64,000 nt of DNA, taken from contig OY782500.1 in assembly GCA_963677885.1 (NCBI GenBank), positions 2,480,001 through 2,544,000 of the forward strand, written 5' to 3'. Position 1 is the first letter of the stretch; each line of letters opens with the position of its first letter. The notes under the pieces are model-generated. The model did not search any database and had not been told where the DNA came from. It saw only the letters and a list, made by a program, of their open reading frames with translations. The translations under genes were made by a program, and so were the position numbers. Below are positions 35,724 to 44,198 of the stretch, piece after piece. Origin of the DNA: UBA1351 sp963677885. GTDB taxonomy: Bacteria; Bacillota; Clostridia; Lachnospirales; Vallitaleaceae.

Positions 35724-37270
35724 AACTACAATACAAGGCCTTTCTTATGATTTCCATTGTTATGAGTCTGGTTGTCGGTTTAATATCTGTCGTATATATA
35801 TATGAGAGTAATGCCTCTCTGGAAAATCAGTTAAAAAGTGCGTCTTTGGATATGGCACTTACCATATCCAGCATGCCTGAAATCCAGCATGCCTTATATG
35901 AAAAAAGACAGGATGATACCATTCAAAACCTCCTTAACCCCCTTATGGCCTCAACCAGGTATCAGTATATAATTGTCATTGACAAGGATGCCATTCAATA
36001 TTCCTATCCTTACGAAAGCGGATTATATAAGCCTTATAAAAACGGTGGACAGGAAAAAGTTTTGGAGGAAGGCAGACCCTATGTGTCTTTAGATGACAAT
36101 GAACTCATATCGGCTGTCAGAGCCTTTGCACCTATTTACCATGACGATGAACAAGTTGGTGCAGTTCTTATTGGGCTCTTGACTACAACAGCTAAGCAGG
36201 AGAACCAAAATCATGTGGTCATTATGGAGACAACCCTTATTTTTAGCGTCCTAGTCGGGCTAGGCGCTGCAATAGCCTTTTCCTTCAACATCAAGAAATC
36301 CACCTTTGGTTTGGAGCCTAAGGATATTGCTCTCTTGGTTATTGAAAAAGACCTTATCTTCCAGAATATAGAGCGGGGAATCATGGCAGTCAATAACGAT
36401 GGCTATATAACCCTTTGTAACAAAAGGGCTACTCAATTTCTGAGTATCGACCAGGTCAATGGACAGCATATCAGTGAAATATCACCTTACCTGAATCGCT
36501 TGCTAACCTCTACCCGTGTCAAAGGTACCAGTCATCACCATCAGATCTGTACCCTTGAAAAAAGCACAAAAGTCCTTATCCACATATGTTCCATTAAAGA
36601 TGCTGACGGCAAAATATCCGGCCAGGTTCTAAGTATGGAAGACATGACAGAGGCCAGGGTTCTAGCTGAAGAGTTAACAGACTACAGGTCACTTATTGAA
36701 TCACTTAGGGCTCAAAATCATGAGTTCATGAATAAACTGCAAACCATATCGGGATTGATTCAACTGGAAAACTATGATATGGCCCTAGATTACATCGAAG
36801 GTCAGGCCAACAAAAACCATCAGTTTAACAGGCTTTTGACAGCACAAATACAGGATAACAATATTGCAGCTCTTCTATTGGTTAAGTACGAACAGGCTTC
36901 TGAGAAGAAAATGAAATTTTATATTGATGAGGATTCCACAGTGACAGGTCTCCCTGAAAGAATATCTTCTGAGGACGCTTGTCTAATTATTGGCAATCTT
37001 ATCAATAACAGTATGGATGTATTGGAAAACACTTTGGATCCTTTCATCAGCATCTTCATTTCAGCTGATGAAAATCATCTGGAGTTGGAAATCAGCAATA
37101 ACGGTCCGCCACTTATTAACACTCCAGAGAATATTTTCAGCAAAGGGTATTCGTCAAAAGGAGACGGCCGGGGTTATGGGCTCTATCTAACCCATTCCAC
37201 CGTTAGTGATGCCGGAGGAGAAATTTATTGGAAAAATGAAGAGGAGGTCACTTGGTATGTCAAAATCTGA
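35720..37270 (+). CDS. CitA/DcuS-type sensor histidine kinase in the EET operon
   Basis: The 516-residue kinase has membrane helices at about 8-28 and 168-190, an extracytoplasmic single-Cache-like sensor between them (~30-165), a cytoplasmic PAS domain (~215-315), an atypical SPOB-like His box (AQNHEFMNKLQTISGLIQ, His334) and an ATPase domain with SNNGPP and GRGYGLYLT. This layout is that of CitA/DcuS/MalK sensors of di- and tricarboxylates. The ligand here is unknown. It overlaps the FMN lipoprotein upstream and the regulator downstream (14 bp), so it is an integral part of the EET operon. Confidence 0.92.
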   Translation: MKLQYKAFLMISIVMSLVVGLISVVYIYESNASLENQLKSASLDMALTISSMPEIQHALYEKRQDDTIQNLLNPLMASTRYQYIIVIDKDAIQYSYPYESGLYKPYKNGGQEKVLEEGRPYVSLDDNELISAVRAFAPIYHDDEQVGAVLIGLLTTTAKQENQNHVVIMETTLIFSVLVGLGAAIAFSFNIKKSTFGLEPKDIALLVIEKDLIFQNIERGIMAVNNDGYITLCNKRATQFLSIDQVNGQHISEISPYLNRLLTSTRVKGTSHHHQICTLEKSTKVLIHICSIKDADGKISGQVLSMEDMTEARVLAEELTDYRSLIESLRAQNHEFMNKLQTISGLIQLENYDMALDYIEGQANKNHQFNRLLTAQIQDNNIAALLLVKYEQASEKKMKFYIDEDSTVTGLPERISSEDACLIIGNLINNSMDVLENTLDPFISIFISADENHLELEISNNGPPLINTPENIFSKGYSSKGDGRGYGLYLTHSTVSDAGGEIYWKNEEEVTWYVKI

Positions 37271-37931
37271 GGAACTACATGTCATCATCATTGAAGATGA
37301 TAAAATGGTCATGAATGTCATTGAGGAATTTTTATATAAACTTAATCATATATCAATAGCAGGCAAGGCAACCAATATCTCCACTGCCAAAAAAATTCTC
37401 AAAGAAAAAACCGTCCATCTGGCCCTTATTGATATTTTTCTACCTGATGGTTCCGGACTTGATCTTCTCAAGTGGATTCGTATGGAAAATATCAACGTTG
37501 ATGCCATTATGATTACCGCCGACCAGCGGTCCATATCCTTGGAAAACGCTCGTAGATACGGAGTTTACGATTATATACTCAAACCATTTAAGTATGAACG
37601 TTTCCAAGAAGCTATTGAAAACTTCCGCAAAAGAAAAGATCTGATTACCAGCAAAGATTATATCCAGCAACATATGGTTGACCGAATCATCACCAACAAA
37701 AACAGTGATGTCGATTGGAAAAACCAAACCTATGAAAATATTATCAATCATCTCAAAGAACATCCGGACCAAAGCTATACATCTTCAGAAATTGCCCAGA
37801 TTCTTGGAATTTCAAGAATCACAGCTCGTAAGTACCTGGAAGCCATGGAACTGGAAGGTGTCATCCATCTGGAACTCTCCTATGGCAGCGTAGGTCGACC
37901 CAAGAATAAATACTGTTTCGAAAGGAAATAA
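37257..37931 (+). CDS. CitB/DcuR-type response regulator in the EET operon
   Basis: Partner of the sensor kinase. A receiver domain occupies residues 1-125, with acidic pocket IIEDD, phospho-acceptor Asp59 in LALIDIFLPDGSG and the conserved Lys in YDYILKPFKYERF. A CitB-family helix-turn-helix follows (YTSSEIAQILGISRITARKY, GSVGRPKNKYCF). I chose ATG 37257, preceded by AGGAGG nine bases upstream, rather than 37206. MenA follows after 2 bp. Likely targets are this operon and the convergent eetA promoter; this is inference. Confidence 0.93.
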   Translation: MSKSEELHVIIIEDDKMVMNVIEEFLYKLNHISIAGKATNISTAKKILKEKTVHLALIDIFLPDGSGLDLLKWIRMENINVDAIMITADQRSISLENARRYGVYDYILKPFKYERFQEAIENFRKRKDLITSKDYIQQHMVDRIITNKNSDVDWKNQTYENIINHLKEHPDQSYTSSEIAQILGISRITARKYLEAMELEGVIHLELSYGSVGRPKNKYCFERK

Positions 37932-37933
37932 AC

Positions 37934-38899
37934 ATGTCACTTCAAGCTTACTTAAAACTTGTGGAAATACAAACCAAAACCGCCAGTATTATCCCTTACA
38001 TTATTGGTATTGCCTATACCTATTATCGCTACGGCGACTTAAAGCCTATTAACCTGATTATCTTTTTTGTCAGTCTTATATCTATTGATATGGCAACTAC
38101 CGCCATTAACAATTTCATGGATTATAAAAGGGCTGTTAAAAAACACGGTTACAACTATGAGGAACATAATGCCATCGTTGCATATAAACTCACTGATTTT
38201 CAGGTTATCACAACCATTGCCGTTCTTCTTTCCATTACAGTTATTATGGGTATTTGGTTGGTTTTTAGGACAGATATAGTTATCCTTCTCATCGGTATGT
38301 TGTCTTTCGGTATTGGAGTTCTATATTCCTTCGGACCCCTTCCTATCTCCAGAACTCCTTTGGGTGAACTGGTTTCAGGTGTCATGATGGGTGGTTTCAT
38401 CTTTTTCGTCACTGTATACTCACAAATATATGACTACGGATATATTATTTTTACCTTAAATAACTGGGTATTCAACTTTCAGGTCAATTTAATCGAGATC
38501 GTTGCCATCGCTTTTGTCTGTGCACCACTTATACTCATGATTGGAGGCATAATGCTGGCAAACAATATTTGCGATATGAAAGATGATTTGGAAAACCAGC
38601 GCTATACCCTTCCTTTCTTTATCGGTAAAAAAGTTGCCTTGATTATTTTTGCTCTTATCTATATTGGATCCTATGTGATTTTAATCCTAAGCATTGCTTT
38701 AGGTTATCTTCCATTAATCAGTGCCCTGACACTGCTTACAGCACTTCCTGTCTATAAGGGAGTACAGGCTTTCTTCAAGGAGCAAAAAAAAGAGACGACC
38801 TTTGTCATCTCTGTTAAAAACTTTATGTTGTACGGTATTATGACTATTCTTAGTCTTGTACTTCACATTGTTGTAAGCTCTGTGGTTGGGGTTTTATAA
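37934..38899 (+). CDS. dmkA: MenA/UbiA-type prenyltransferase (DmkA)
   Basis: This 321-residue membrane protein joins a polyprenyl chain to 1,4-dihydroxy-2-naphthoate to give demethylmenaquinone. About nine hydrophobic helices are visible, with UbiA Asp motifs NNFMDYKRA and NNICDMKDDLENQRYT. AAAGGAAA precedes the start, 2 bp after the response regulator stop. Its 3' end overlaps the convergent eetB by 50 bp. No methyltransferase (MenG) is nearby, fitting a demethylated quinone as in the Listeria pathway. The source of dihydroxynaphthoate (men genes) is not in this window. Confidence 0.92.
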   Translation: MSLQAYLKLVEIQTKTASIIPYIIGIAYTYYRYGDLKPINLIIFFVSLISIDMATTAINNFMDYKRAVKKHGYNYEEHNAIVAYKLTDFQVITTIAVLLSITVIMGIWLVFRTDIVILLIGMLSFGIGVLYSFGPLPISRTPLGELVSGVMMGGFIFFVTVYSQIYDYGYIIFTLNNWVFNFQVNLIEIVAIAFVCAPLILMIGGIMLANNICDMKDDLENQRYTLPFFIGKKVALIIFALIYIGSYVILILSIALGYLPLISALTLLTALPVYKGVQAFFKEQKKETTFVISVKNFMLYGIMTILSLVLHIVVSSVVGVL

Positions 38900-39407
38900 A
38901 ATTTCCCAATATATTATCTTTAAAGAAATTGGCTGTAATGCCTACAAAGAGCCCGGTTGCCAAACTTGCTGCCATAATCATAGGACTGTAAGATATTGCT
39001 ACAGTCACACTACCTGTGATAATGGCCAATACGGTTAACTGGGCTATGTTATGTAGATAAGCGCCCATGACGCTTATACCAATTGGGGTCAGCCATTTCA
39101 AAAGAAATTGATGTAAAAGAGCCATACCTACAAATGACAGGAGACCTCCTGCCAAACTATATACAAAGCCCATAACATTTCCTGTTAAGAGGGTGGTAAT
39201 AACAATACGGATAATCACAACTGCAAAAACCTGTTTCTTCCTGAAGAAGTAAAAAGCAGCCACTGTAATCGTATTGGCAAGACCAAGTTTCATCCCCGGA
39301 ACAGCCACCGGCATTGGAATAAAACGCTCATAGTAACTTAGGACAATAGCAACGGAAGCCAATAGGGCCAAAAAGACCAGACTCTGAATATTACTCCGAT
39401 ATCGCAT
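38850..39407 (-). CDS. eetB: Gx transporter family membrane protein EetB
   Basis: The 185-residue membrane protein has about five helices and the Gx/HepS-like pattern (AIVLSYYERFIPMPV, VPGMKLGLANTITV). It is often mislabelled heptaprenyl diphosphate synthase component I. In Listeria, EetB works with EetA to pass electrons out of the quinone pool. ATG 39407 has AGGAGG eight bases upstream, inside the end of eetA, and the genes overlap by 17 bp. Its 3' end overlaps dmkA by 50 bp on the other strand. Confidence 0.9.
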   Translation of the reverse strand: MRYRSNIQSLVFLALLASVAIVLSYYERFIPMPVAVPGMKLGLANTITVAAFYFFRKKQVFAVVIIRIVITTLLTGNVMGFVYSLAGGLLSFVGMALLHQFLLKWLTPIGISVMGAYLHNIAQLTVLAIITGSVTVAISYSPMIMAASLATGLFVGITANFFKDNILGNFIKPQPQSLQQCEVQD

Positions 39408-39765
39408 CGACTTCACCTCCTAAGTCCCCAATAATCTCAACCGAAAAACGGTTAGGCAGACAAACAATTGCATCTCCTGCATATTGGGCCTCTTTGGTAT
39501 TAACACAGATTTTATCATTACAGTCTGCATCGTGAACATGAATTTTCCCATCTTCAATGACGATAGTATTGGTTCCTAGTTCACTGGTATATGTTTTTTC
39601 TAAATTCTGATTCAGGGGTATACGATCCACAACTTCCCGTTCAATCACCACTTCCACCATCATATCATCTGATACGACCCGGCTTAAGGTATGGCTGAGA
39701 AATATTCCTGTACTGGATATGACAAAAAACAGAATGATGATGATATCACCAATTTTTAACTTCAT
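39391..39765 (-). CDS. eetA: NusG domain II protein EetA
   Basis: The 124-residue protein has one N-terminal membrane helix (IIIILFFVISSTGIFLSHTL) and an outward NusG-II domain. Three cysteines are placed as in the family: DADCNDKICVNTKE and AIVCLPNRFSVEI. In EET loci EetA is paired with EetB and is needed for electron export. Here the pair forms a two-gene unit facing the rest of the EET operon. AGAGGAAG precedes the ATG. It is not the transcription factor NusG, which lacks this membrane anchor. Confidence 0.9.
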   Translation of the reverse strand: MKLKIGDIIIILFFVISSTGIFLSHTLSRVVSDDMMVEVVIEREVVDRIPLNQNLEKTYTSELGTNTIVIEDGKIHVHDADCNDKICVNTKEAQYAGDAIVCLPNRFSVEIIGDLGGEVDAISE

Positions 39766-39811
39766 GTGCTTCCTCTTTAATAATCAATTGTTAACTTACT
39801 CGTTCATAGAT

Positions 39812-39827
39812 TGTCATTTTTTTGACA
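39812..39827. promoter_or_regulatory. Dyad upstream of eetA, possible operator
   Basis: TGTCA-N6-TGACA lies about 50 bp before eetA. It may be a regulator site, possibly for the EET response regulator, but no second copy was found at apbE. Confidence 0.3.
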
Positions 39828-39932
39828 TTCTCTTTTTATTTTATCACAGATGACCTAAAATGTGATGAAATATGGTTTTACATAATGAACAATATTAGAC
39901 AGTTGGTCTCAACAGTCCCATTCCATCAAAAA

Positions 39933-41579
39933 CTAGCCTTTCAGCGTCATACGCTTGGTGAGTTCATCCTCATTGATGTTTATATTCTCCATCGGAAGCA
40001 ACCTTTCAAGCTTAGCTTTCTTCAGAACATCCAATGGCTGTGGATTAACTCCTGTTACATAGACTTTTATATGTTTATGAGCGCAATATTCCAAAGTGGA
40101 TTTGAAGGCTTTAAGTCCTGTGGCATCCATTACCGGTACATTAGACATACGAATCAATAAATAATCCGTGGTCTCCCGAATAGCAGTCATGGCATGAACA
40201 AACTTATCAGTAGCACCGAAGAAGAAAGGACCGTTTATTTCATATACCTGGATATTGTTAAGGGCTCTCAGTCCCGTCTCAGGATTGAGGCTCACCGTAT
40301 CTCCCTCAGAAGCATCCAGGTCCATATCGACCTTGGTCACATCAGACATTCTTCTCATAAAAAGAAATGCAGCCAGAACCATACCAATCTGTATAGCTTC
40401 TACCAAATCCACAAAGACAGTAATTAGAAATGTTGTTAACAGAACCAGAATATCACTTCTAGGACCGGAAAACTGATCTACAAATTCCCTCCATTCACTC
40501 ATGTTATAAGCTACAACAATAAGAACTGCAGCAAGGGAAGTTAAAGGTATAAGCTTAACCAATGGCATAAGAAAAACCATCATCAAAAGCAGGGTAAGAG
40601 CGTGTACCATGCCTGCTACCGGTGTTCGGCCACCATTTTTGATATTGGCAACAGTTCTGGCTATGGCACCAGTTGCAGGGATTCCCCCAAACAAGGCAGA
40701 TGCTGTATTGGCAATACCCTGGGCGATAAGTTCTGTATTTGACCTGTGTTTTCCACCTGTCATACCATCTGAAACAACGGCTGAAAGCAAGGATTCAATT
40801 GATCCAAGTATGGCAATGGTGACTGCCGGCATGAGCAGCATCTGTATATCATTTATGGTGATTTTTGGAAAATCAAATTTTGGTAATCCTGCAGATATAG
40901 CTCCAAATTTTGAACCGATGGTTGCTACATCCAGATCAAAAACTTTGACAATAAGGGCTGTTACAATTAATGCAATCAAAGTCCCCGGAATCTTTTTATT
41001 GAACTTAGGCCAAAGAATAATAATGGCCAAGGCTATCATACCTAAGGCAAAGGTTACAGGTTTAAAAGTACTAATAGAATGAACATATGCCTCCCATTTA
41101 CCGATGAACTCAACGGGAAGATTTCCCGTCTCTAACCCTAGAAAGTCCTTAATCTGGGAAGTAAAAATTGTAAGGGCAATCCCTGAGGTAAAGCCGCTGG
41201 TAATTGGATAGGGTATATACTTAATGACATTTCCCAATCGAATCAATCCAAAAACGATCATCATAAGACCAGCCATTAAAGTCGCAATCGTCAGTCCCCT
41301 AATACCAAACTCAACAACAATACCGTAAACGATAACCATGAAAGCTCCCGTCGGCCCACCAATCTGAACCCTGCTTCCTCCAAGAAAAGAAATCAAGAAA
41401 CCTGCCACAATTGCTGTATAAAGTCCCATCTCCGGCGTCACACCTGAAGCGATGGCAAGAGCTATAGATAAGGGCAAGGCAATGATGGCTACGATCATCC
41501 CCGCAATAACATCTTTATAGAACTGAGCTTTCGTATATGTTTTAATAGTTGTGAAGAATTTAGGTTGAAAAATCTGCAT
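39933..41579 (-). CDS. SulP family anion transporter with STAS domain
   Basis: A 548-residue transporter of the SulP/SLC26 family. About 10-14 helices cover residues 20-420, with the signature GVTPEMGLYTAIVAGF and GGPTGAFMVIVYG. A C-terminal STAS domain follows (IRMSNVPVMDATGLKAFKST). Known substrates are sulfate, bicarbonate and dicarboxylates; the sequence does not decide. It is a single gene and shows no clear link to the EET locus next to it. Confidence 0.93.
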   Translation of the reverse strand: MQIFQPKFFTTIKTYTKAQFYKDVIAGMIVAIIALPLSIALAIASGVTPEMGLYTAIVAGFLISFLGGSRVQIGGPTGAFMVIVYGIVVEFGIRGLTIATLMAGLMMIVFGLIRLGNVIKYIPYPITSGFTSGIALTIFTSQIKDFLGLETGNLPVEFIGKWEAYVHSISTFKPVTFALGMIALAIIILWPKFNKKIPGTLIALIVTALIVKVFDLDVATIGSKFGAISAGLPKFDFPKITINDIQMLLMPAVTIAILGSIESLLSAVVSDGMTGGKHRSNTELIAQGIANTASALFGGIPATGAIARTVANIKNGGRTPVAGMVHALTLLLMMVFLMPLVKLIPLTSLAAVLIVVAYNMSEWREFVDQFSGPRSDILVLLTTFLITVFVDLVEAIQIGMVLAAFLFMRRMSDVTKVDMDLDASEGDTVSLNPETGLRALNNIQVYEINGPFFFGATDKFVHAMTAIRETTDYLLIRMSNVPVMDATGLKAFKSTLEYCAHKHIKVYVTGVNPQPLDVLKKAKLERLLPMENININEDELTKRMTLKG

Positions 41580-41668
41580 GTCTTGTACCGGTCCTTTTTA
41601 TTTAATCAATTCAGATACATTATACTCTTATTGGGAAAATTAGCAATTGATATTTAGAGTTTGTAGAC

Positions 41669-41886
41669 TTGGTTTTCCATTTAGGCTCGTCTCTCTGGCG
41701 GATGCTTCCGCATCCTTTCGACGACATTGCTTCACTGGTAGCTCTGCAGCTCTTCGAACCGCTCCGCTACCAGTCCCTTGGTTTTCCATTTGGGCTCGTC
41801 TCGCTGGCGGATGCTTTCGCATCCTTTCGACGACAGGCTTCACTGTCCGCTTTGCGGCTCTTCGAACCGCTCCGCTACCAGTCGCG
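41669..41886. repeat. GC-rich tandem repeat, two copies of about 109 bp
   Basis: Copies start at 41669 and 41778 and share long blocks (TTGGTTTTCCATTT, GGCTCGTCTC, CATCCTTTCGACGACA, CTCTTCGAACCGCTCCGCTA). Each can form hairpins such as GGATGC-TTCC-GCATCC, and copy 1 pairs CTGGTAGC with GCTACCAG. It is far more GC-rich than its surroundings. Open frames in it are repeat artefacts. It looks like a dispersed, structured non-coding element; the family is unknown to me. Confidence 0.75.
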
Positions 41887-41899
41887 CATGTCGTCGAAT

Positions 41900-41961
41900 G
41901 CCAAGATAAACAGGCAGCCCCAGGTATGCAAGCATTCCTGGGGCTGCCTGTTTATCTTGGC
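41900..41961. repeat. 25-bp perfect hairpin downstream of the tandem repeat
   Basis: 41900-41924 pairs with 41937-41961 without mismatch around a 12-nt loop; core CAGGCAGCCCCAGG. No T-run follows on either strand, so it is not a standard terminator. It may be part of the same element as the tandem repeat. Confidence 0.7.
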
Positions 41962-41988
41962 GCTCGACTTGTATGGTCGCGCAAAAGA

Positions 41989-42011
41989 GGCTATCCACAC
42001 AGTGGATAGCC
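41989..42011 (-). terminator. Terminator of the cold-shock gene
   Basis: GGCTATCCAC pairs with GTGGATAGCC over a 3-nt loop; on the minus strand the stem is followed by TCTTTTG. It lies 25 bp after the cold-shock stop codon. Confidence 0.8.
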
Positions 42012-42035
42012 TTGAAATCGTATTATTGTCTTATA

Positions 42036-42233
42036 TTATAAGCTTTGTACGTTTTCAGCTTGAGGGCCTTTAGCGCCTTCAACTACTTCAAAAGAAACTT
42101 TTTCGCCTTCTTCAAGAGATTTGAAACCGTCTTTTTGAATTTGTGAGTAGTGTACGAATACATCGTTTCCTTCGTCAGAAGTAATGAATCCGAAACCTTT
42201 GTCGCTATTGAACCATTTAACTGTACCTGTCAT
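42036..42233 (-). CDS. cspA: Cold shock protein (CspA family)
   Basis: A 65-residue single-stranded nucleic acid-binding protein. Both RNA-binding motifs are present: KGFGFITSD and VFVHYSQI; it starts TGTVKWFNSDKG. It acts as an RNA chaperone. ATG 42233 is preferred to 42239 because GGAGG lies nine bases before it. The 5' region up to the NUDIX gene is about 170 bases and AT-rich, allowing the long leader usual for such genes. Confidence 0.95.
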   Translation of the reverse strand: MTGTVKWFNSDKGFGFITSDEGNDVFVHYSQIQKDGFKSLEEGEKVSFEVVEGAKGPQAENVQSL

Positions 42234-42411
42234 TAACATGTACCTCCATAAAATTTTGTTCCTTGACTAATGATAATAGGATACTAGCCAATTTGCAAAA
42301 AATTAAGCTGATACTATTTATTCTCATAATACAAGGTCTCTTTAATAATACATTATTTCAGAAATAAGTCAAGACTTTTGGCCATACTTGCTTAAAATAT
42401 GTTCTAATTTA

Positions 42412-42981
42412 TTATGAAATATCCCTAAAAATTCCTACTTTTTTGAGCATTTTATGGTAGACGTATATAATAGATGGCTCTCCTGAATAGGTGTCGATTT
42501 CTTCAATGGGAACCCATTTTAGGCCTGAAGTTTCGTCTTCATTTAAGACTAAATCATGATCATCATGAGCCTCTAAAACATAGGCGACATTTAGATGCAG
42601 ATGGGGTGCCACGTATTTTCCCTTTTTAATATGACTGTCTACCAGTAAAATATCTATGGTGGCTATATCTGTTGCCACATCAAAATCCTTAATTCCAGTT
42701 TCTTCCTGGGCTTCCTTTACGGCAAGCTTCAGCATATCTGACTCGCCGTCAGCATGACCGCCAACCCAGGTCCAGGTCTTATATATGTTGTGGTGGATCA
42801 TAAGCATTTTTGTGTGGTCTTTGTTGAGTATAATGGCCGATGAAGTCATATGGGCCACTTGGTTATCCCTTAAAAGAATATTATGTGGGTAGTCCTCTAT
42901 ATATTTTAGGATAATGTCCTTGTCTGTTTCTTCCTGCTCATTGATCGGTTTATACTTGAGTATTTCATCGATATAATTCAT
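42412..42981 (-). CDS. NUDIX hydrolase
   Basis: A 189-residue NUDIX enzyme that would hydrolyse a nucleoside-diphosphate-linked compound. The NUDIX box is visible as GHADGESDMLKLAVKEAQEE followed by TGI, with Lys in place of the usual Arg before the Glu pair. The N-terminal ~45 residues are helical. A C-terminal region (SGLKWVPIEEIDTY) is typical of the fold. Substrate unknown. It is divergent from padR. Confidence 0.9.
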   Translation of the reverse strand: MNYIDEILKYKPINEQEETDKDIILKYIEDYPHNILLRDNQVAHMTSSAIILNKDHTKMLMIHHNIYKTWTWVGGHADGESDMLKLAVKEAQEETGIKDFDVATDIATIDILLVDSHIKKGKYVAPHLHLNVAYVLEAHDDHDLVLNEDETSGLKWVPIEEIDTYSGEPSIIYVYHKMLKKVGIFRDIS

Positions 42982-43076
42982 GAAGCCATCTCCTTGTCAG
43001 CTAAATATTTAATGTTAGATATACATCTTATATGTTCCACTTATTATATCAAACTTTAACTTTTTATGCACATGGC

Positions 43077-43105
43077 TTGACAAGTATATCGGCTGGCGAT
43101 ATAAT
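43077..43105 (+). promoter_or_regulatory. Consensus sigma-A promoter of padR
   Basis: TTGACA and TATAAT are separated by exactly 17 bp, so the promoter should be strong unless repressed. Confidence 0.85.
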
Positions 43106-43140
43106 AGTATTACGTTAGCCGATATATCAGTAGCCGATAT
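43086..43140. promoter_or_regulatory. PadR operator region with four half-sites
   Basis: ATATCGGCT (43086) faces GGCGATAT (43095), filling the promoter spacer. AGCCGATAT recurs at 43117 and 43132, a 15-bp spacing downstream of the -10 box. Repression by the PadR product is the natural reading. Confidence 0.75.
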
Positions 43141-43172
43141 TTATTAATTTTGTATAGCTGGAGGAGGTAAAT

Positions 43173-43532
43173 ATGCCAGAAACCAATAACCGCAATACCC
43201 TAACAGAAGCTGTATACTATATACTCATATCTCTTTTTGAGCCTATGCATGGATACGGAATCATGAATCATATCAGTGACATCACCAAGGGCAGAGTCGT
43301 TTTAGGAGCCGGAACCCTTTACGGCGCTCTAAACACCCTTATGGATAAGGGTTGGATTCAACCGGTTCATAATCCGGCTGATTCCAGAAAGAAAGAATAT
43401 GTTATCACTGAAATCGGAAAAACAGTCGTCAAGGAAGAACTTGTCCGTTTATGGGAGCTTATCGACAATGGAACCAAAGTTCTGTCAGAAGGTCAGGTCG
43501 ACATCAATGAACCTGATACACGGGAGGTATAA
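43173..43532 (+). CDS. PadR family transcriptional regulator
   Basis: The 119-residue protein has the PadR winged helix (AVYYILISLFEPMHGYGIMN, LGAGTLYGALNTLMDKGWIQ, KKEYVITEIGKTVVKEEL) and a short dimerisation helix. GGAGGAGG precedes the ATG. It sits behind a consensus promoter overlapped by AGCCGATAT half-sites, so it very likely represses itself. It is 2 bp from a DUF2812 gene, a common clostridial pair whose inducer is unknown. Confidence 0.95.
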   Translation: MPETNNRNTLTEAVYYILISLFEPMHGYGIMNHISDITKGRVVLGAGTLYGALNTLMDKGWIQPVHNPADSRKKEYVITEIGKTVVKEELVRLWELIDNGTKVLSEGQVDINEPDTREV

Positions 43533-43534
43533 GC

Positions 43535-44098
43535 ATGAAACACATTATAAGAAAAATATTCTTTGATTATGAAAAAGAAGAAAAATGGCTCAATAAGATG
43601 TCACAAAAAGGATACACTTTAGTTAAGTACACCTGGTGCAGGTATGAGTTTACCACCGAGGATCCTGAAACCTATATCTATCGCATTGAGCTTTTGGATT
43701 CCCTGGCTACCAGCCCAGAATCTATGGACTACCTTACCTTTTTGGAAGACAACGGAATTCAGGTCATCTCTTCCTATCTACGGTGGGTTTACCTTCGTAA
43801 AAATGCCACCGATGGCCCCTTTGACTTATATACCAACAACGAGTCAAAAATAGCCTATCTGAAAAAGATTCAACTTTTCTGGACCCTGCCAGCCATTGCC
43901 GAACTTTTGATTGGTTTCTCCAACATCATGATTAGCATATCTTTATGGGCCAGCGATATCGGTATCCGGTCAATTATGTCCATGAATCTTTACATCGGTC
44001 TTTTGGTTATGCTTTTGGGGACATTCTTCCTATACCAACGGCATAAGATCACTTCCCATATTGAGCGGTTGAAAAACGATATGATTATATCCGACTAA
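43535..44098 (+). CDS. DUF2812 membrane protein
   Basis: A 187-residue protein with the DUF2812 N-terminal domain (FFDYEKEEKWLNKMSQKGYT) and two C-terminal membrane helices. It is normally encoded with PadR regulators, as here, where the genes are 2 bp apart. The function is not known; a role in sensing envelope stress or modulating PadR is conjecture. Confidence 0.9.
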   Translation: MKHIIRKIFFDYEKEEKWLNKMSQKGYTLVKYTWCRYEFTTEDPETYIYRIELLDSLATSPESMDYLTFLEDNGIQVISSYLRWVYLRKNATDGPFDLYTNNESKIAYLKKIQLFWTLPAIAELLIGFSNIMISISLWASDIGIRSIMSMNLYIGLLVMLLGTFFLYQRHKITSHIERLKNDMIISD

Positions 44099-44127
44099 AG
44101 GATATTCAATAAAGATGATTATTATAT

Positions 44128-44152
44128 GTGTCCAGCTTAGCTGGGCACTTTT
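44128..44152 (+). terminator. Terminator of the padR-DUF2812 operon
   Basis: GTGTCCAGCT pairs with AGCTGGGCAC (one G-U) and is followed by TTTTAATTT. Confidence 0.8.
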
Positions 44153-44198
44153 AATTTGAAAAAATCTCATCTTCAAAATGACTATTTCTATATAGCAA

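Noticed and set aside
38850..39407. Reading the Gx-family gene as heptaprenyl diphosphate synthase component I
   Set aside because: The protein is an all-membrane Gx type next to EetA; the EET role fits better, and a complete prenyl synthase is encoded at 34346.
41640..42073. Overlapping open frames on both strands in the GC-rich repeat
   Set aside because: Their lengths come from the GC-rich repeat structure; no ribosome sites and no protein-like pattern.
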